A stretch of DNA of 64,000 nt, taken from Oscheius onirici. Lineage: Eukaryota > Nematoda > Chromadorea > Rhabditida > Rhabditidae. The position numbers and the translations under genes are program-made. The notes beneath the pieces were generated by a model that made no database searches, had not been told where the DNA came from, and saw only the letters and a list, made by a program, of their open reading frames with translations. Within the stretch, counting starts at the first letter, position 1; every line of letters begins with the position of its first letter. Below, one piece after another: positions 13,601 through 24,557 of this stretch. The stretch is from positions 62,001-126,000 of the forward strand of contig OW051470.1 in NCBI GenBank assembly GCA_932521025.1, read 5' to 3'.

Positions 13601-13874
13601 CGTCTCCGTCGCCGTCTCAATGACGTCGGCCTCCTCCGAACCACCTATCAGAGACGAGAGATGGACATTGAAAAATCACTGGTTGGTCATTTTCCCTATT
13701 TTCTCAAAATGTCGACTTCAGCAGCGTTTCCTGGATCAGGATGCGATCCGTCTCTGGCAGACCTACGTCGACCGTGCCAGCCGTCTAATCCGCGATGAGA
13801 AGACGGTGGACGGACGGATAGAAGATTCCCGGATCCATTTGAGAGCCCTACACATGACCCGTCAATCCAATTGA
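7626..13874 (+). CDS. Shroom-like protein with C-terminal ASD2 domain
   Basis: Predicted exons: 7626-7682, 9454-9546, 11165-11259, 11811-11966, 12013-12097, 12754-13050, 13091-13339, 13577-13681 and 13722-13874. They total 1,290 nt (429 residues) with all phases matching. The N-terminal half is Ser/Pro/Thr-rich and looks disordered. The last roughly 165 residues are helical and follow the Shroom ASD2 pattern: a first helix (AAQNERLGIAILDAV), then RLRRRLNDVGLLR, YQRREMDIEKSLQRFL and WQTYVDRASRLIRDEKTVDG. ASD2 in Shroom binds Rho kinase and drives apical actomyosin contraction. No PDZ or ASD1 is visible. The first exon is the least certain, and alternative starts inside the 1.8-kb first intron are possible. 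The family call rests on pattern recognition of a coiled-coil region, so another coiled-coil family is possible. Confidence 0.6.
8414..8438. repeat. (TC)n microsatellite
   Basis: About 12 TC units in the first intron of the Shroom-like gene. GA/CT tracts of this kind are common near nematode promoters, but here it is just a simple repeat. Confidence 0.9.
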
Positions 13875-14078
13875 TCATCTCGGTTTTCTTTAACAAAAAA
13901 TTCTACTTTTTTTCCCTACGGTGAGACCAAGCATACATAGCCTCTGATTTTGAGCCCCTACTACTTTTCCTGTCCCCACATATCAGAGAGATTGAAAACT
14001 GTAAATAAAACTCATTTCGGATACCCAAATTTTGAATTTATACGGAAGTAGCACAAAGTTTGCTACTGGAAATGTTCA

Positions 14079-14650
14079 TCAAAGCGATTCGGACACTCGT
14101 CTGCTTTTCCTCGTCCAGCAGTTGAAACAGCCGGATGACTTTTTCTGAAAACGGGAAGTTGAGCCTATACATTTGTTTCTTACCTTCGGACCTTCAGTTG
14201 GTTCGTAGATCAATTCTTCCACTGTCTCTTGGTAGAGAGGTGGAGCTGATGGTTGATGGTTGAATTGGATTCCCTTTGACAAGAAGACTTCTTTCAGTTG
14301 AACTTTTTGCTCGTCTGGGATGCTGTCTTTAATGATTTTGGTCCAGCGGTCTTGCTGAAATCACGATCTGAATCAGAGATTGAGAGACTCACAGTTTCCA
14401 GAATTTTCTGAGTATTGAGGAACCAATCCTTGATGTTCCTCTGGGTCCGTTTTCCTTCGAGTGCATTGGCCATTTTCTCGAAGACCTCATCCTGAAAATT
14501 TTTGCTTTCCCTAAATTTTAGTCTTACCTGGCTCGATTTGAAGAGATCTCTATTCTCGAGGAGAATCTTGACCATCAGTTCAATTTCGGTCCGACAGTAG
14601 TCTCCAGTCTTGGGGGGAAACTTGTTGTTAGGAAGGCTTGGATAATACAT
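14079..14650 (-). CDS. unrecognised small protein, 4 exons
   Basis: Exons 14650-14528, 14491-14393, 14354-14184 and 14144-14079, joined by canonical GT/AG introns of 36-40 bp. The protein has a charged helical N-terminal part (EIELMVKILLENRDLF, FQDEVFEKMANALEGKRTQ, IKDWFLNTQKILE), then a Pro/Glu-rich middle and a Cys/Arg-rich tail. The N-terminal helices vaguely recall Myb/SANT-like DNA-binding folds, but I see no diagnostic tryptophan pattern. Its ATG is 96 bp from the ATG of the divergent gene at 14747, so the two may share a promoter. Confidence 0.55.
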
Positions 14651-14746
14651 TTTTTCGTAGTTTTTGTAAAAATGATGTTGTGATATGAATAGGCATTCTG
14701 CAGCTTTATATACGGTCCGCCTACGAGCTTCGAGAATATTCTATAA
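14651..14746. promoter_or_regulatory. putative bidirectional promoter
   Basis: Only 96 bp separate two divergent start codons. A TTTATATACGG stretch at about 14705-14715 could serve as a TATA-like element. No other factor site is recognisable. Confidence 0.3.
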
Positions 14747-15630
14747 ATGGAGAAATGTGCTTCTCCACCTTCTTATCAACCAGCAAAATCTTACGAAATC
14801 AGAGCGCCAATTTTTCCTCGTCTGGTTCCTTATCAGGAAAAGAGTAAACAAAGGGAACTTTCGAAAAATATACTGAGTCACTCAAGTATTGGCATTAGCG
14901 GAAGTGTAGTGGAAGCTTCAGAGCAAAGGTCAAAACAGTGCGGAAAGAAAATTCGCGAGGATTTCACAGTTCTGTCTAAGCTCATTTTCACTTAATTTTC
15001 AAGGTGCCCACGGAACCGGGAAGACTGACAATGAGCGTGACATACCCTCTTTCGGAGGCTGTGAGTTGTGGCGAATTTGCAGACTGTCACATTGCTGTCT
15101 CTCTTTACTGAAAAGAAGTCTGTGGTGCTACTGTTCACAATGTCAAATTGTTAGCGTCTACTGTAGCTGTGCTGACAGAATCAAAAATAGAAACACCTGA
15201 CCTTATTAGAAAAAGTAGAAGAAGACATCCGCACAGCTGACGACCTGGAGCTAGAATAAATCCATGTTTTTAACTTGTCAACACTTGTCGAGATTTCAGG
15301 AAAAAAAGTTTTTGAGTCTTTCGATGCAGACAGTTATATAACGGAAGTTCATCACGAATAGTTGGCCGTCCTTTATCATGCGCTGCTGGACTAGCCGGAA
15401 GAGAACTCGCTCGTTCACAAGTTCTCGGAAGACTCAACAAGGAACCGGCGTGTGACCGCAAGAGCTTGAGGACGGAGGATCTGTTCTCGAAGGTCGAGTA
15501 CAGTCGACTGCTCGATGTCGTGAGAAAGATGAAGGTCAGCAAGCCGCTGGGAGGACTAGAAGGCGAGGTCAGCCACTTATACTTCATCCAGAACCTCATG
15601 CGTAAGTCTACGGCTAACGGGGCTGACTGA
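14747..15630 (+). CDS. unrecognised 192-residue protein
   Basis: Exons 14747-14968, 15004-15060 and 15334-15630 have matching phase 0 and total 576 nt. The C-terminal exon has strong coding character (LARSQVLGRLNKEPACD, LFSKVEYSRLLDVVRKMK, GLEGEVSHLYFIQNLM). No transmembrane segment or signal peptide is evident and no domain is recognised. The acceptor of exon 3 is the weak point: the intron before it is longer (273 bp) and its acceptor is not a TTTTCAG type. A splice at 15604 instead of the terminal stop cannot be excluded. Confidence 0.45.
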
Positions 15631-15799
15631 GAGGGACTAACAGAAAAGGGCTAACGGAAAGGGGCCATCTTCGAAAATTTTCAATAATTGTTTCTAGTTT
15701 AACCGACTAGCTGATTATTCGATCGCTTTTTCGTCATCATTCTGTACACGTTTTTATTCCCCCGAATCTCTTATCTCGGAACCATTGTCGCCACCCAAA

Positions 15800-17449
15800 A
15801 TGCGGTGGCTCTTTCCCCTTCTCCTTTTCCCTCTAGTCCAAGCTCAATGTCCTAGTGATTTCACCTACTGGAGCGGTTCTAACAAGTAACTTTAACCGTT
15901 TTTCCTTCTGGTCACCTTCAGATGCTACAAGTTTGTCCAAACGGAAACTTCTTATCAGGAAGCCGAGCAACAATGTGGCCCAATGTTGGGAGGCCATTTA
16001 GCCTCAATACACAACGCTTTCGAGAACACTTTTATCAACCAAAACATGGCTAGACCACACTACGAAAACGTCTCCATAATCACTCCGATGAACTATTGGA
16101 TCGGTTTGAATTTCTTGAATGAATTGAACCTTGGCTGGACTGACAACTCTCCGCTAGACTACACGAACTGGGCAGCTAACCAACCGACGAGTCCCAGTGC
16201 CACGATGTGCTCGTACATGCTGGTTCATGACGCCATGTGGGGGTACGTATAGAAGGTTTTAATACTACAGTCCTGGCTTTGAGCTCATAGCAAAAGAATT
16301 TATTCATTTGGAATCAAATTCAGTGTTGTTCAGTATATACTCACTTTGCAAGAATTCTCGGCGATTTTCGTGAAAAATCAGCCATTTTGACCCAAAACAA
16401 CTCAAAACCGGCTATTTTCCCTGTCTTGTTCAGTAGTCTGACCTCTAACCGACTGCACCATGCGCCAAAGGAGCATTTCCGTTCTCCTTATCTCTTTGGA
16501 TACGATATGCCCGAGATCCTCTCAAAGCTTCTCCTTGCTCTTTCCTCTGAATTTCGTATCGTTTCAGAACTGATCTGTGCCACAAGAAGAGGCATTACAT
16601 TTGCGAAGTTGCTCCATACCAACAACAAACAACTGCTTATGGTAAGTCCCTTTCAATAAATCGAATATCCTGTTCCCAGAAAATTTAACCTAACAGTATA
16701 CTTAAACTTTAGTACCGCCCTCAACTCTAGCTCCAACCCTCGGTATGACGTTCGACGTGGTTTTCCTCATCGACGTTGCACGGTCAGCTACGGACACTTA
16801 CGATGACGTAATTTTTATATTTTCTTCATAAAAACACAGCCTGCAGATGACTGAATTTGTCACAAAGCTCATGTCTGTCTACGATGTTGGTTTCGCCAAC
16901 AACGTTCATGTTGGAATAGTCCCGGTCATGGGTCATATGATGCCAACTGATTTAGCGTATGCACCACTGAATGCTATAGGTTCTAACAAGCAGTTGGCGA
17001 CGACTCTGCAGCAGATGCAACTTGACATGGGAGACTTTGTCGATAGTGGACAGAACCTTCAAGCTGCTTTGGATGTAGCTACTAGTCCCAACTATGCGAC
17101 TCAGAGCAGAGGCTACAGGCCGTATCTGAAGAATCATCTTCTTGTTTATGTGACTTCGACATCTGAGTAAGTATTAGGGACAGGGACAGGGACAGGGACC
17201 AGTAGTATTTTCAGTTTCACGGACAACCCGCAGACTGCCTCCATTCTCAGCAGAAACATGTACGGAATCATAACAGTCGGCTACGGATCCGGAGTCACTA
17301 ATGGAGCAGCCATGCAGGCCATTTCAGGCGGCGCTGGCTGCTACCTATACGCGCCGACTGTTACTGATTTGACGGGAATAGTCGTCCAGCAGGTCCGCAG
17401 CCAAATTGCTGACGCCGATAAGAATGGTGGTCATTATTGTGGAAATTGA
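15800..17449 (+). CDS. secreted C-type lectin plus von Willebrand factor A protein
   Basis: Exons 15800-15885, 15922-16242, 16568-16641, 16713-16807, 16847-17166 and 17215-17449 total 1,131 nt (376 residues) with consistent phases. Residues 1-16 are a signal peptide (MRWLFPLLLFPLVQAQ). A C-type lectin domain spans about 17-160: CYKFVQTETSYQEAEQQC, GGHLASIHNAFENTF, YWIGL, WTDNSPLDYTNW, and a final Cys-rich segment ending KKRHYICE. A VWA domain follows at about 175-370 (FDVVFLIDVARS with the MIDAS-like DxxxS, then LLVYVTSTSE). Nematode clec genes with this architecture are a large secreted group, often expressed in intestine or induced by microbes. No sugar-binding EPN or QPD is clear, so carbohydrate binding is uncertain. 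Confidence 0.85.
17171..17203. repeat. GGGACA microsatellite
   Basis: A short run of GGGACA units in the last intron of the lectin/VWA gene. It is intronic only and has no visible effect on the splice sites. Confidence 0.7.
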
Positions 17450-17576
17450 GATGAATAAATAGAAATTGAAAAAATTTATCAAGTCTATGGACAAAGTGAA
17501 GGCGTTTCCTGGAGACAGAGAAGTTAGGACCCGTTTCTACCCATTTCTTCTGATTCGTTCCATACAATTTTCGTTC

Positions 17577-18166
17577 CTAAGCCTGGAAGATGGCCTGCTC
17601 CCATTCGTCTTCAGCCATATAGTCGTGCAGTTGGGGAGAGTACTGGAAATTACAAAATCATATGCTCAGAAATGTCTCACAGCCACAGAAATCAGTCCTA
17701 GAAAGAGAGCAAACGTTGCTTTGGCCAAGAGGAACCAGAAGAGGTAGAAGCGCTCGTCAATGGTCAGATCAAAGATTCCGCAATTGTCACCGGTAGGAGT
17801 ACAGTCCTTGTTTCCGTCTCGAATGGATAGCACGAGAGCCAGGACGATCATTGTGATGGCGTTAATAACCTCGATGGCCAAGATGAAGAGCATCATTCCT
17901 AGAAAAAAGGGATTTGTTAGAGTTCAAGAGCCAAAAACACTCAAACTCGGCCTGCAGGCATGAATCAGTGCCAGAAGGAAAACGACAATTTCCACATAGG
18001 TAAAGATGCTGATTGGCAGAAAGGCATTGCTTCCGAGAAAGGCCACAGTCCCAAGCGCCGTCACCATAAGCAGCAGCGATGCCAGCTGCGTCAGCGACAA
18101 GTAAACGTTGAAGCCTCTCATCTCCTCATTGTTGTTCTCGTAGAAACAGTCACTGAAATAGGGCAT
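17577..18166 (-). CDS. small tetraspan membrane protein (MARVEL-like topology)
   Basis: Exons 18166-17941, 17898-17681 and 17642-17577 total 510 nt (169 residues). Four hydrophobic helices are visible: LSLTQLASLLLMVTALG, IFTYVEIVVFLLALIHAC, LFILAIEVINAITMIVLAL and FYLFWFLLAKATFALFLGLI. A short extracellular loop before the fourth helix carries two Cys. Both ends should be cytoplasmic. This size and topology match small four-helix proteins common in nematodes, and the gene may be a distant relative of the tetraspan cluster between 38 and 62 kb. It lies tail-to-tail with the lectin/VWA gene (127 bp between stops). No enzymatic role is suggested. Confidence 0.65.
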
Positions 18167-21100
18167 TTTAGGAGAAAATAAGGGTAAAGAATAACCAAAG
18201 ATCCATAACTAGGTGGAGAGTAAACAAGGCTGATTTTTCCGGCGAACGAGCGTGGCGGGTAAACTGATATTCTTCGAGAGAAGAGATGATAGCTTTTTGA
18301 GCCGAACGCGAAGAAAAATATAGAGGAAAAAGCAAAAATTTAGCCCAGAAATCGATTTTGGAAGAAAAGGCACAGATTATGAAGGAATGGGTAAAAGTCC
18401 TGAGGAACTGTGGTGAGAGCGGAAGTGAACACGAGACTGGGAGAACCTGAACAAGCGCTCGACCACATGTACTCTTCTGGTCACGTGTCCTCTCTGTGAG
18501 TGTAAGAATCTACAGATCATGGGTCAGTGTCAGCTATTCATGAAACGACTAATGGGTCAGCTGAGAAGAGAGGAGAAGCTTCTCGATCAGGGTAGGATTA
18601 GGAAAAACTAATGGTGGCAGTTATCCAGAGGAGAGAAAGAGGGAAATGAGGGAACTTAGGTTCGTTTGGAGAAAGGAAAGAACAGAGGAACAAAATCTCT
18701 CCGACTAACAGAGAAAAAGTTAGAGAGACCCAAAAACTGAAAAGTTACACTCAGTGAACGGCAAAAGGACAGTTGAGAGTCGAGAGAACCGGTCTCCCTG
18801 CTTGGTAAAAGATATTTTTAGAGAGTCAGTGACGGACGACCATCAGTCAGTTCCCTGTCTCTCTCGTGTTTTTTGGAAGAGAGATGGACGACCATGAAAG
18901 TCAGTCAGTTCCCTGTTGTTCTCCCACCCCTATCCAAATTGGGCTGAATCCAATTGGTAACAAATCTGTTTGAACCCCGAACAGAAAATAAGAGAGTGTA
19001 AAAAGCATGCTCGCTCTGTTGAAATTCCCCAGAGGGGCATAGGAGAGAGTTCAGAGTTAAAGAAACGTGAAGAATTGCCCCGTAAACCACCCAAAACTGT
19101 TTTTTCATGCTGAAGATTTTGAATTCTCGCTTTGAATTGGACGATCAATTGGAACGGTTCGCCGGGTTCAAGAGAGCACAGCTGGATAGGTAAATTCGTG
19201 GTCTCCGGTTCGTTATAGGGGACAAGAAAAATATCGGTCAACAGATGGGGATCCCATATCTATGAGGAGAGAGTGAGAGAGTAGGGTAATGGAAGTCAAG
19301 TGAACTTGATGAGCAGAGACCAATGAGTAAAGAGTCCTGTGTCTCTCTGTCCCTTTTAAAACCTGATCCTGTGCGCTCACAACAAAAACCTCCGTTTTTT
19401 CGAAAAATCATTCATCACTCTCTCGTACAACCTCCTCGAAAACAGAGCTTTAAAGCTAAAGACCCCCGTAGCCCATAAATCGAGAAGCGCAGACCAAGCA
19501 CATGTTGCGGCGGCTGAAACAACACGACACGTGAGGCCTGCTCCCGAATTGACGGACCGGCTCATTTCAAGCAGTTAAGCCTATTTAACTGTTGTTTTTA
19601 TCGAGAAGACGAAAGATTGGTAGTTCGATCAAAGAGAGGCAAGTTCAAAGAGTTCGGAGGAGAAGACAGCTGGCGACGGCTAAAAACGACTGGGCGCTGA
19701 CATTGGTGGGACACCTATGGAATTTTTAGTAATAGGAAAAATAAACGGGATTTGGTCCGAAGCATACAGTAATGGGAACAGGACCAGACGAACTGATCCA
19801 AAATGAGTACTAAGTCGCAAAATCTACAGATTTCTAAGAAAAGGGCAGAGGAAATGAAAAGACGGTCATGCCTTGAAGATATAAACAGTGAACTGAAGAA
19901 AATAAACACATGGTTTGCCAATGTATTGCACTTTCAGTGAGCGGGTAAATAGCGATGACGATTGTAGAAAAGAAGACTGGAATAGTCTGAGAAAACAGAG
20001 GGATTCTGACCAAGAGTCAACTGTTCCAAAAGCTTCCTCCTTCCCTAATTTGCAGCAAGGACATTTCATTAGAGACGAAAAGGGTAATGGACGCCGCGAC
20101 AGCATTTTGCTAATTGCTATGATTGACGCCTCTCTCGTGGTCGTAGGGACGAGGTGACAAGCTGCAAAGAACAACAGGAGGCGGGAACTGGACGGGGAAG
20201 AGGATCTTGAGGAATGTAAAGTCTGGAGGAACAGACAAATGATAGCCTTCAGGGCTTCTCATAATCCACCATTAACGAGCTACTATTCATATTCGGTGAC
20301 ATAGGAAAGGGCGTGTGAATGAGGACTATTGAATTGGAACTAGGTCAAATGAAGAGGCATATTTTGCCTGAAAGAATCGCCGTTAATAACCAGGACTACC
20401 AAACACCCAAAAATATAAATTTTAGGCTTTCGTTGTTAGGCGGCTCAAAACATTCGTGTTACTTTTTAACAGCTTTTTTAACAGAATGTATGGGTGACAC
20501 TACAGGTTGGTAGGAGAAACACTCGACCAGCCCTTGTTTTTGTTCCTAACATGTAAACAGGAAAACAGTTCCGTTTCGACAAAACAGACGATCTTTCGAA
20601 CTGCTTTCCTTCTGGAAAACTGAAGAATAGTTCGAGTTCAAACTCAGCTTATTCAAAAATTTTCGAAACCATCCTTCTCTAGGTCAGACTCTTTCAAAAT
20701 CGAACTGTTCTGATTGAAAAGACTGCTTCCAAAAAGTTGGGAAAGCATAAAAGAACAAAGTTTCTCTCAAACAGGAAGTCCTTGGCGAAAAAACTATGGC
20801 ACGGGACCGTAATTAGATTTTCCGGAGGGCACACAGAGCGTCTCTCCCGAATAGAAAAACTGATTTTCTGGGCGAACAGGGAAGGCCACATTGGTTCTCA
20901 TCTCTCTCGGCCTTCCAGTCCTTGCGCTAGAACAAATAGAGAGACAGCTTGATCCCTGGGAAAAAAAACGACAGCCACTAATCACTACCGGACATGAGAG
21001 GGCATCAATTCTTAACATAGTCCAGTTGACAGAGGAAGACAAATTTGCAGCCTTTGGGTGAAATATTTAGTGTTATCCCGTGAATATCTTCAATAGAGTT

Positions 21101-21232
21101 TGGCTCTCTGACTGAATTTTCAATTTTCGGGAGATTACATGAAAATGGGATAGAACAAGTTCTCAAACTCTATCTCTCCTCAAACTTCAAAGAAGATTTC
21201 ATTTCACATTCGAGGATACCTTTTTCCTCTTC
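18167..21232. other. 3-kb intergenic region, no supported gene
   Basis: Rich in GAGA-type purine runs (about 18370-18900 and 19250-19350). Open frames up to about 100 codons occur on both strands, but none joins into a spliced model or shows a recognisable domain. Candidate regulatory DNA for the flanking genes. Confidence 0.4.
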
Positions 21233-22915
21233 TCATCGATCGAAGATGTTCATCAGAATCTGTTCCAGTTCCTTCTGATGAGTCACAGCCACGTCACTGG
21301 CCGTCCACGCCAACTCCCGTCTTCCAGCGTAGCGAAGCTTCAGTCTGAGCGCATGGGCGAATCTTGGCCTCACAAACGACCAGCAGCCGGCATTTCGAGG
21401 CTCCTCCTGTGCCCAGATGTGATCGCGAGCCTTGGGATGCATGGCGACGGCATGAGAAAGAGCCACGGCAGGGAAGGGACAGAGCTGTTCGAGACGGATG
21501 ATGGCAGTACGGGATCGAATCTCTCGACGACTGGCTTCCTTCTCCACGTCCAGCCAAAACTTTCCAGAGACGAAGATGACCTTCTCGACCTGGTCCTGAA
21601 ACTCGTCTATTTCAGTACAAAACTCATGATTTTGGCGATATTTTAGCTCTTTTTAATACTTTTTCATCATCGAAGGCATCAACGAGAGTGTCAGAAGTCT
21701 CGCAAGGAAATTCTATCGACTCGGTTTTTTCTCTAAAAACCTTGCGAATTCAAGCCTTTTTCCGTTTTCTCCTGTTTTTTTTTTCAATATTACGCTCGAC
21801 CGATTTTAAAGCGACAAAAAAGAAAACGGACCTCACCATCGTGTTCAGGACCCTCAAAACCCCTAGAAACTAAAATGCAAAAACGTTTTTTTCGGCGGGG
21901 ATCGAACCAAGAACCTCCCTAGAAAAATCTCAATCTTTAACTTTTTACAAGTTCAAACTTTTAAGCTACCAAAAGTCTCCGACCCTGTGAAAACAGTGGT
22001 TGGGAAAATTTTGAAAAGCTCTCTCTTAGAAGAGAGTACTTTTTTCCGTTTGTTTACAGTCCGCTTTACTAGACTTATTTCAGAAACCTATCTTATCGCA
22101 ATCCGCATCTTCAATGACCTCTCTCCAATAGGTTCCCGGTCCAAATTCATCGAGTCTGGAGGCAGCTTTCGGATGACGCAGAAGAATCTTCGGAGCCACA
22201 ACCACTAGCGGCTTGCGGTAGTTGGGAAGCTCCTGACGACGGAGAAGGTGAAAGTATTGGGCGGCAGTTGTGGGGTTAGCCACACGAAGATTGACCGTCT
22301 CGCCATCGACATACGGTTTCTGAGTCTCGGAAGAATCACAGAGCTGGAGGAAGCGCTCAACGAGACAGCTACTGTGCTCCGGGCCGGCTCCGTCAAAGCC
22401 GTGCGGCAGAAGAAGGGTCAGTGAGACGGACATCGTGTCCCTGGAGAAGGAGACTTCCAAAAGCCAGAGCTTCAGCATTAGACCAGTCGATTCCTGCTTC
22501 ATCCCCCAGTTTACTGGTACGGGCTTCTTTCGTCTTCTTGAGATGAGGATGGAGGCAGAAGGAAGGAGGACAGCGGACCGAAGCAGCTCCAATGTACTTG
22601 AGAAGATCCGTGTCGAGACCGGTATCGTAGCGACAGATGGCTTGAGGAGCTTGTTCGAAGCCTTTCCAGTAACCTTGGAGGTGGTTGGCTCTGGAAGACG
22701 GGAATGTTATTACTGTCACTGTCTCACCTCGGTTCCGACTTGTCCACAGCTCTGAAGGCTTTCATCAGCCTCTGAGACTGTCTCTCTCTTTCTTCCTTGA
22801 TCTCTTTTTTCCGTGGCAACGGAGCAGGTATGTTTCTCCTTCTTTGTGAAGGAAACTGTCCCTGCCGGAACTCCCTGTCCATCGTCCTGAGTGTATTTCC
22901 AATCGCCACCGTCAA
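21233..22915 (-). pseudogene. DHTKD1-like 2-oxoadipate dehydrogenase E1 remnant
   Basis: Reading down the minus strand, 22690-22425 encodes [27 protein letters not shown] and [18 protein letters not shown]. The next bases continue, one frame over, with [18 protein letters not shown] and [20 protein letters not shown] later exon (from about 21620) encodes AIIRLEQLCPFP and HIWAQEEPRNAGCWSFV to the stop. These match the C-terminal half of DHTKD1, the E1 of the lysine-degradation 2-oxoadipate dehydrogenase complex. In the family, about 80 residues lie between QGHDVRL and the LLPHG block, including the highly conserved SGQDVGRGTFS-type segment; here they are absent and the frame shifts at about 22420-22425. 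The N-terminal half is also missing. A frame continuing upstream to 22915 (KEIKEERERQSQ) is only tentatively homologous. An assembly error is the main alternative. Confidence 0.7.
21603..22046 (-). mobile_element. tRNA-like SINE (copy 1)
   Basis: Occupies nearly the whole last intron of the DHTKD1 remnant. It shares three blocks with 62520-62957: CTCGTC(T/G)ATTTCAGTACAA near 21604, CCTTGCGAATTCAAGCC near 21741, and a block holding GGGGATCGAACC and GTCTCCGACCCTGTG (21897-21996). On the minus strand the last block reads GGTTCGATCCCC, a perfect pol III B box, with GTCGG and CCGAC-like ends that could form a tRNA acceptor stem. It is a degenerate tRNA-derived SINE rather than a tRNA gene, because no cloverleaf can be folded by eye. 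Confidence 0.6.
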
Positions 22916-23208
22916 ACGATTTGATGAAATGGAAAAATTCCTGGAGACCTAAAAAACAGTCTACTTTGGTTACTGTAAACCAACTTTTCTTCTCTCCACT
23001 CCCGAAAAGCGTGACCTGGTCACCAGCCTAAGATGACGACGGATGGGGCAAAGAGCTGGAAAAGGGGTCAGAAAAAAACAGAACTGCTTCGAAGTTTTGT
23101 CGATTTCTTGTCCTTTATGGCCTTTTGGAGATCTTTGAAGATGCCAGAGTAGGCAAAAGATCCGAGGATGAAAAGAATGAAGAGGGAAAGTAGCTTGAGA
23201 GGAATCAT
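22716..23208 (-). CDS. hypothetical secreted protein overlapping the DHTKD1 remnant
   Basis: Exons 23208-23080 and 23027-22716 (phase 0, 52-bp intron) encode 146 residues. The first 20 residues form a hydrophobic signal or anchor (MIPLKLLSLFILFILGSFAY). The rest is soluble with few cysteines (DQVTLFGSGEKKSWFTVTK, GLQEFFHFIKSFDGG, VPAGTVSFTKKE). The second exon stays open for 104 codons in a frame different from the DHTKD1-like frame on the same strand. I recognise no family. A canonical donor GAG|GTGAG at 22728 could allow an alternative ending. Confidence 0.4.
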
Positions 23209-23339
23209 TCCAAAAAAGACTGACCAACTGTCTAGACTATAAAGTAGCGAGCCTCGTTATCGCTAAACTGATTCTGTCTGGAAAGTCTTGAGCTGGCAGA
23301 TCAGAAGAAGGAAGCCAGTTTCAAGGCGGATTGAAGACT

Positions 23340-23412
23340 GAATAGAGACTGAGAGTCAGAGGGACAGAGAGACAAAGAGACAAAGAGACAGGGACAGGAG
23401 ACAGAGAGACAG
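23340..23412. repeat. AGACAGAG-type simple repeat
   Basis: Purine-rich run of GACAGAGAGACAAAGAGACA units upstream of the secreted-protein model. Low complexity only. Confidence 0.8.
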
Positions 23413-23969
23413 TACACAACGACTATCCCTTTTGACCCTTTGATCTTGTTCGTTCTCTGTCCTCCGAAGGCCATGTTTAGCTGTGTCCATTACCACTGTT
23501 GCTGTTGTGTCATCCAGAAAACGGCTCCCACGAGGGATCCCACACAATGTTGCAAAGTGTGTTGCACTTTGCACTTTCATGCAGTTTCTGGAGACTGAAT
23601 TACTGTACATTTCCGTAATTTTATCAGTTCTGATCTCTAACAGGTGACGCAGGAAATTCAATTACGACATTCAAATTAGCATCTAATCGTACTTTTTCTG
23701 CTCTCCAAGCTTTACTTTTCTGGTTCTTGGTCTGAGCCAGAGAACAGGGCTAAAACGGACCTGCTCTGACGTTAAAACACATTTCGATTCAATTAGTCGT
23801 CCTTGAAGTTAAATTGCAAAAGACAACATTCCCCTGGTCGGACGCCCCCTATTTTTGTCACGTCGGTTTGTTTATATCTCTTTCCGTTTCTAGGTAATGG
23901 CCCGACCTTGATCTCTCTGAACTATGGATTTTTACTCGATTAGTTGCTCGATTACATACGTTTCTGTTT

Positions 23970-23998
23970 TCGACAGTTCACACTTCATGTAGTTTTAA
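23970..23998 (-). repeat. hairpin repeat, partial copy
   Basis: Leftmost recognisable member of the family (TTCGACAGTTCACACTTCAT followed by GTAGTT). Both outer GCCACA/TGTGGC ends are eroded. Confidence 0.6.
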
Positions 23999-24350
23999 CT
24001 TTGTGGGGTCAGTAAAGTACGGCGGATATTGTATGGCAGAAACTACGAAAAACAATCAAGAAGGCGAGGGGGCGAGAAGCAGTCCCTTCCCCTTACTTAT
24101 ACTCTCCCGGCTACTCATATATAGAACCGAAACATCCACGATCATCATCATCCGAAGCTTCTTTCAATCCTGTTATCACGTGACGTCATGCTTGTGCATC
24201 GAGACAACTTAGACGGTTGTTTTGGCACATTGAACAGACCAAACATTCACAAACTTATGGTTCAGGCTGTCAATAGTACTAGGAAGCTATAGAAAAAGTT
24301 CCGCAATGACTGCTTCAGCGGCTTTGTATTAAAATCACTTTTACTTTTAA

Positions 24351-24557
24351 GCCGCAGTTCACAATTTATGTCGTTGTGGTCATCAAACTTTGGCTACAAG
24401 CTCGACAATTCACACCTTATGTCGTTGTGGCTAGCCACGGTCTCGACAGTTCACATTTCATGTCGTTGTGGCCATCAATATTCTGTAGACAGTTAACACT
24501 TCATGTCGTTGTCGGTAGCCACAATCTCGACAGTTCGCACCTTTACGTCGTTGTGGC
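24351..24557 (-). repeat. hairpin repeat array, 5 copies
   Basis: Copies at 24351-24380 (truncated), 24393-24431, 24434-24472, 24477-24516 (diverged) and 24518-24557, all in the same orientation with a period of about 41-43 bp. This is the densest cluster in the window. Full copies end GCCAC(A/G) and TGTGGC, with inner CGACA/TGTCG arms. Confidence 0.85.

Noticed and set aside
19866-20174. 102-codon minus-strand frame in the 18-21 kb gap
   Set aside because: No domain, no splice partners, and an overlapping 80-codon frame on the other strand; no basis to prefer either.
21890-22000. tRNA gene on the minus strand
   Set aside because: A B box is present but no complete cloverleaf with anticodon arm can be folded, and a related sequence at 62.87 kb has lost the middle; a SINE is the better reading.
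24351-24557. CRISPR-like array of regularly spaced repeats
   Set aside because: The host is eukaryotic (spliced genes), the spacers are conserved rather than unique, and the copies are scattered in both orientations over 23 kb.
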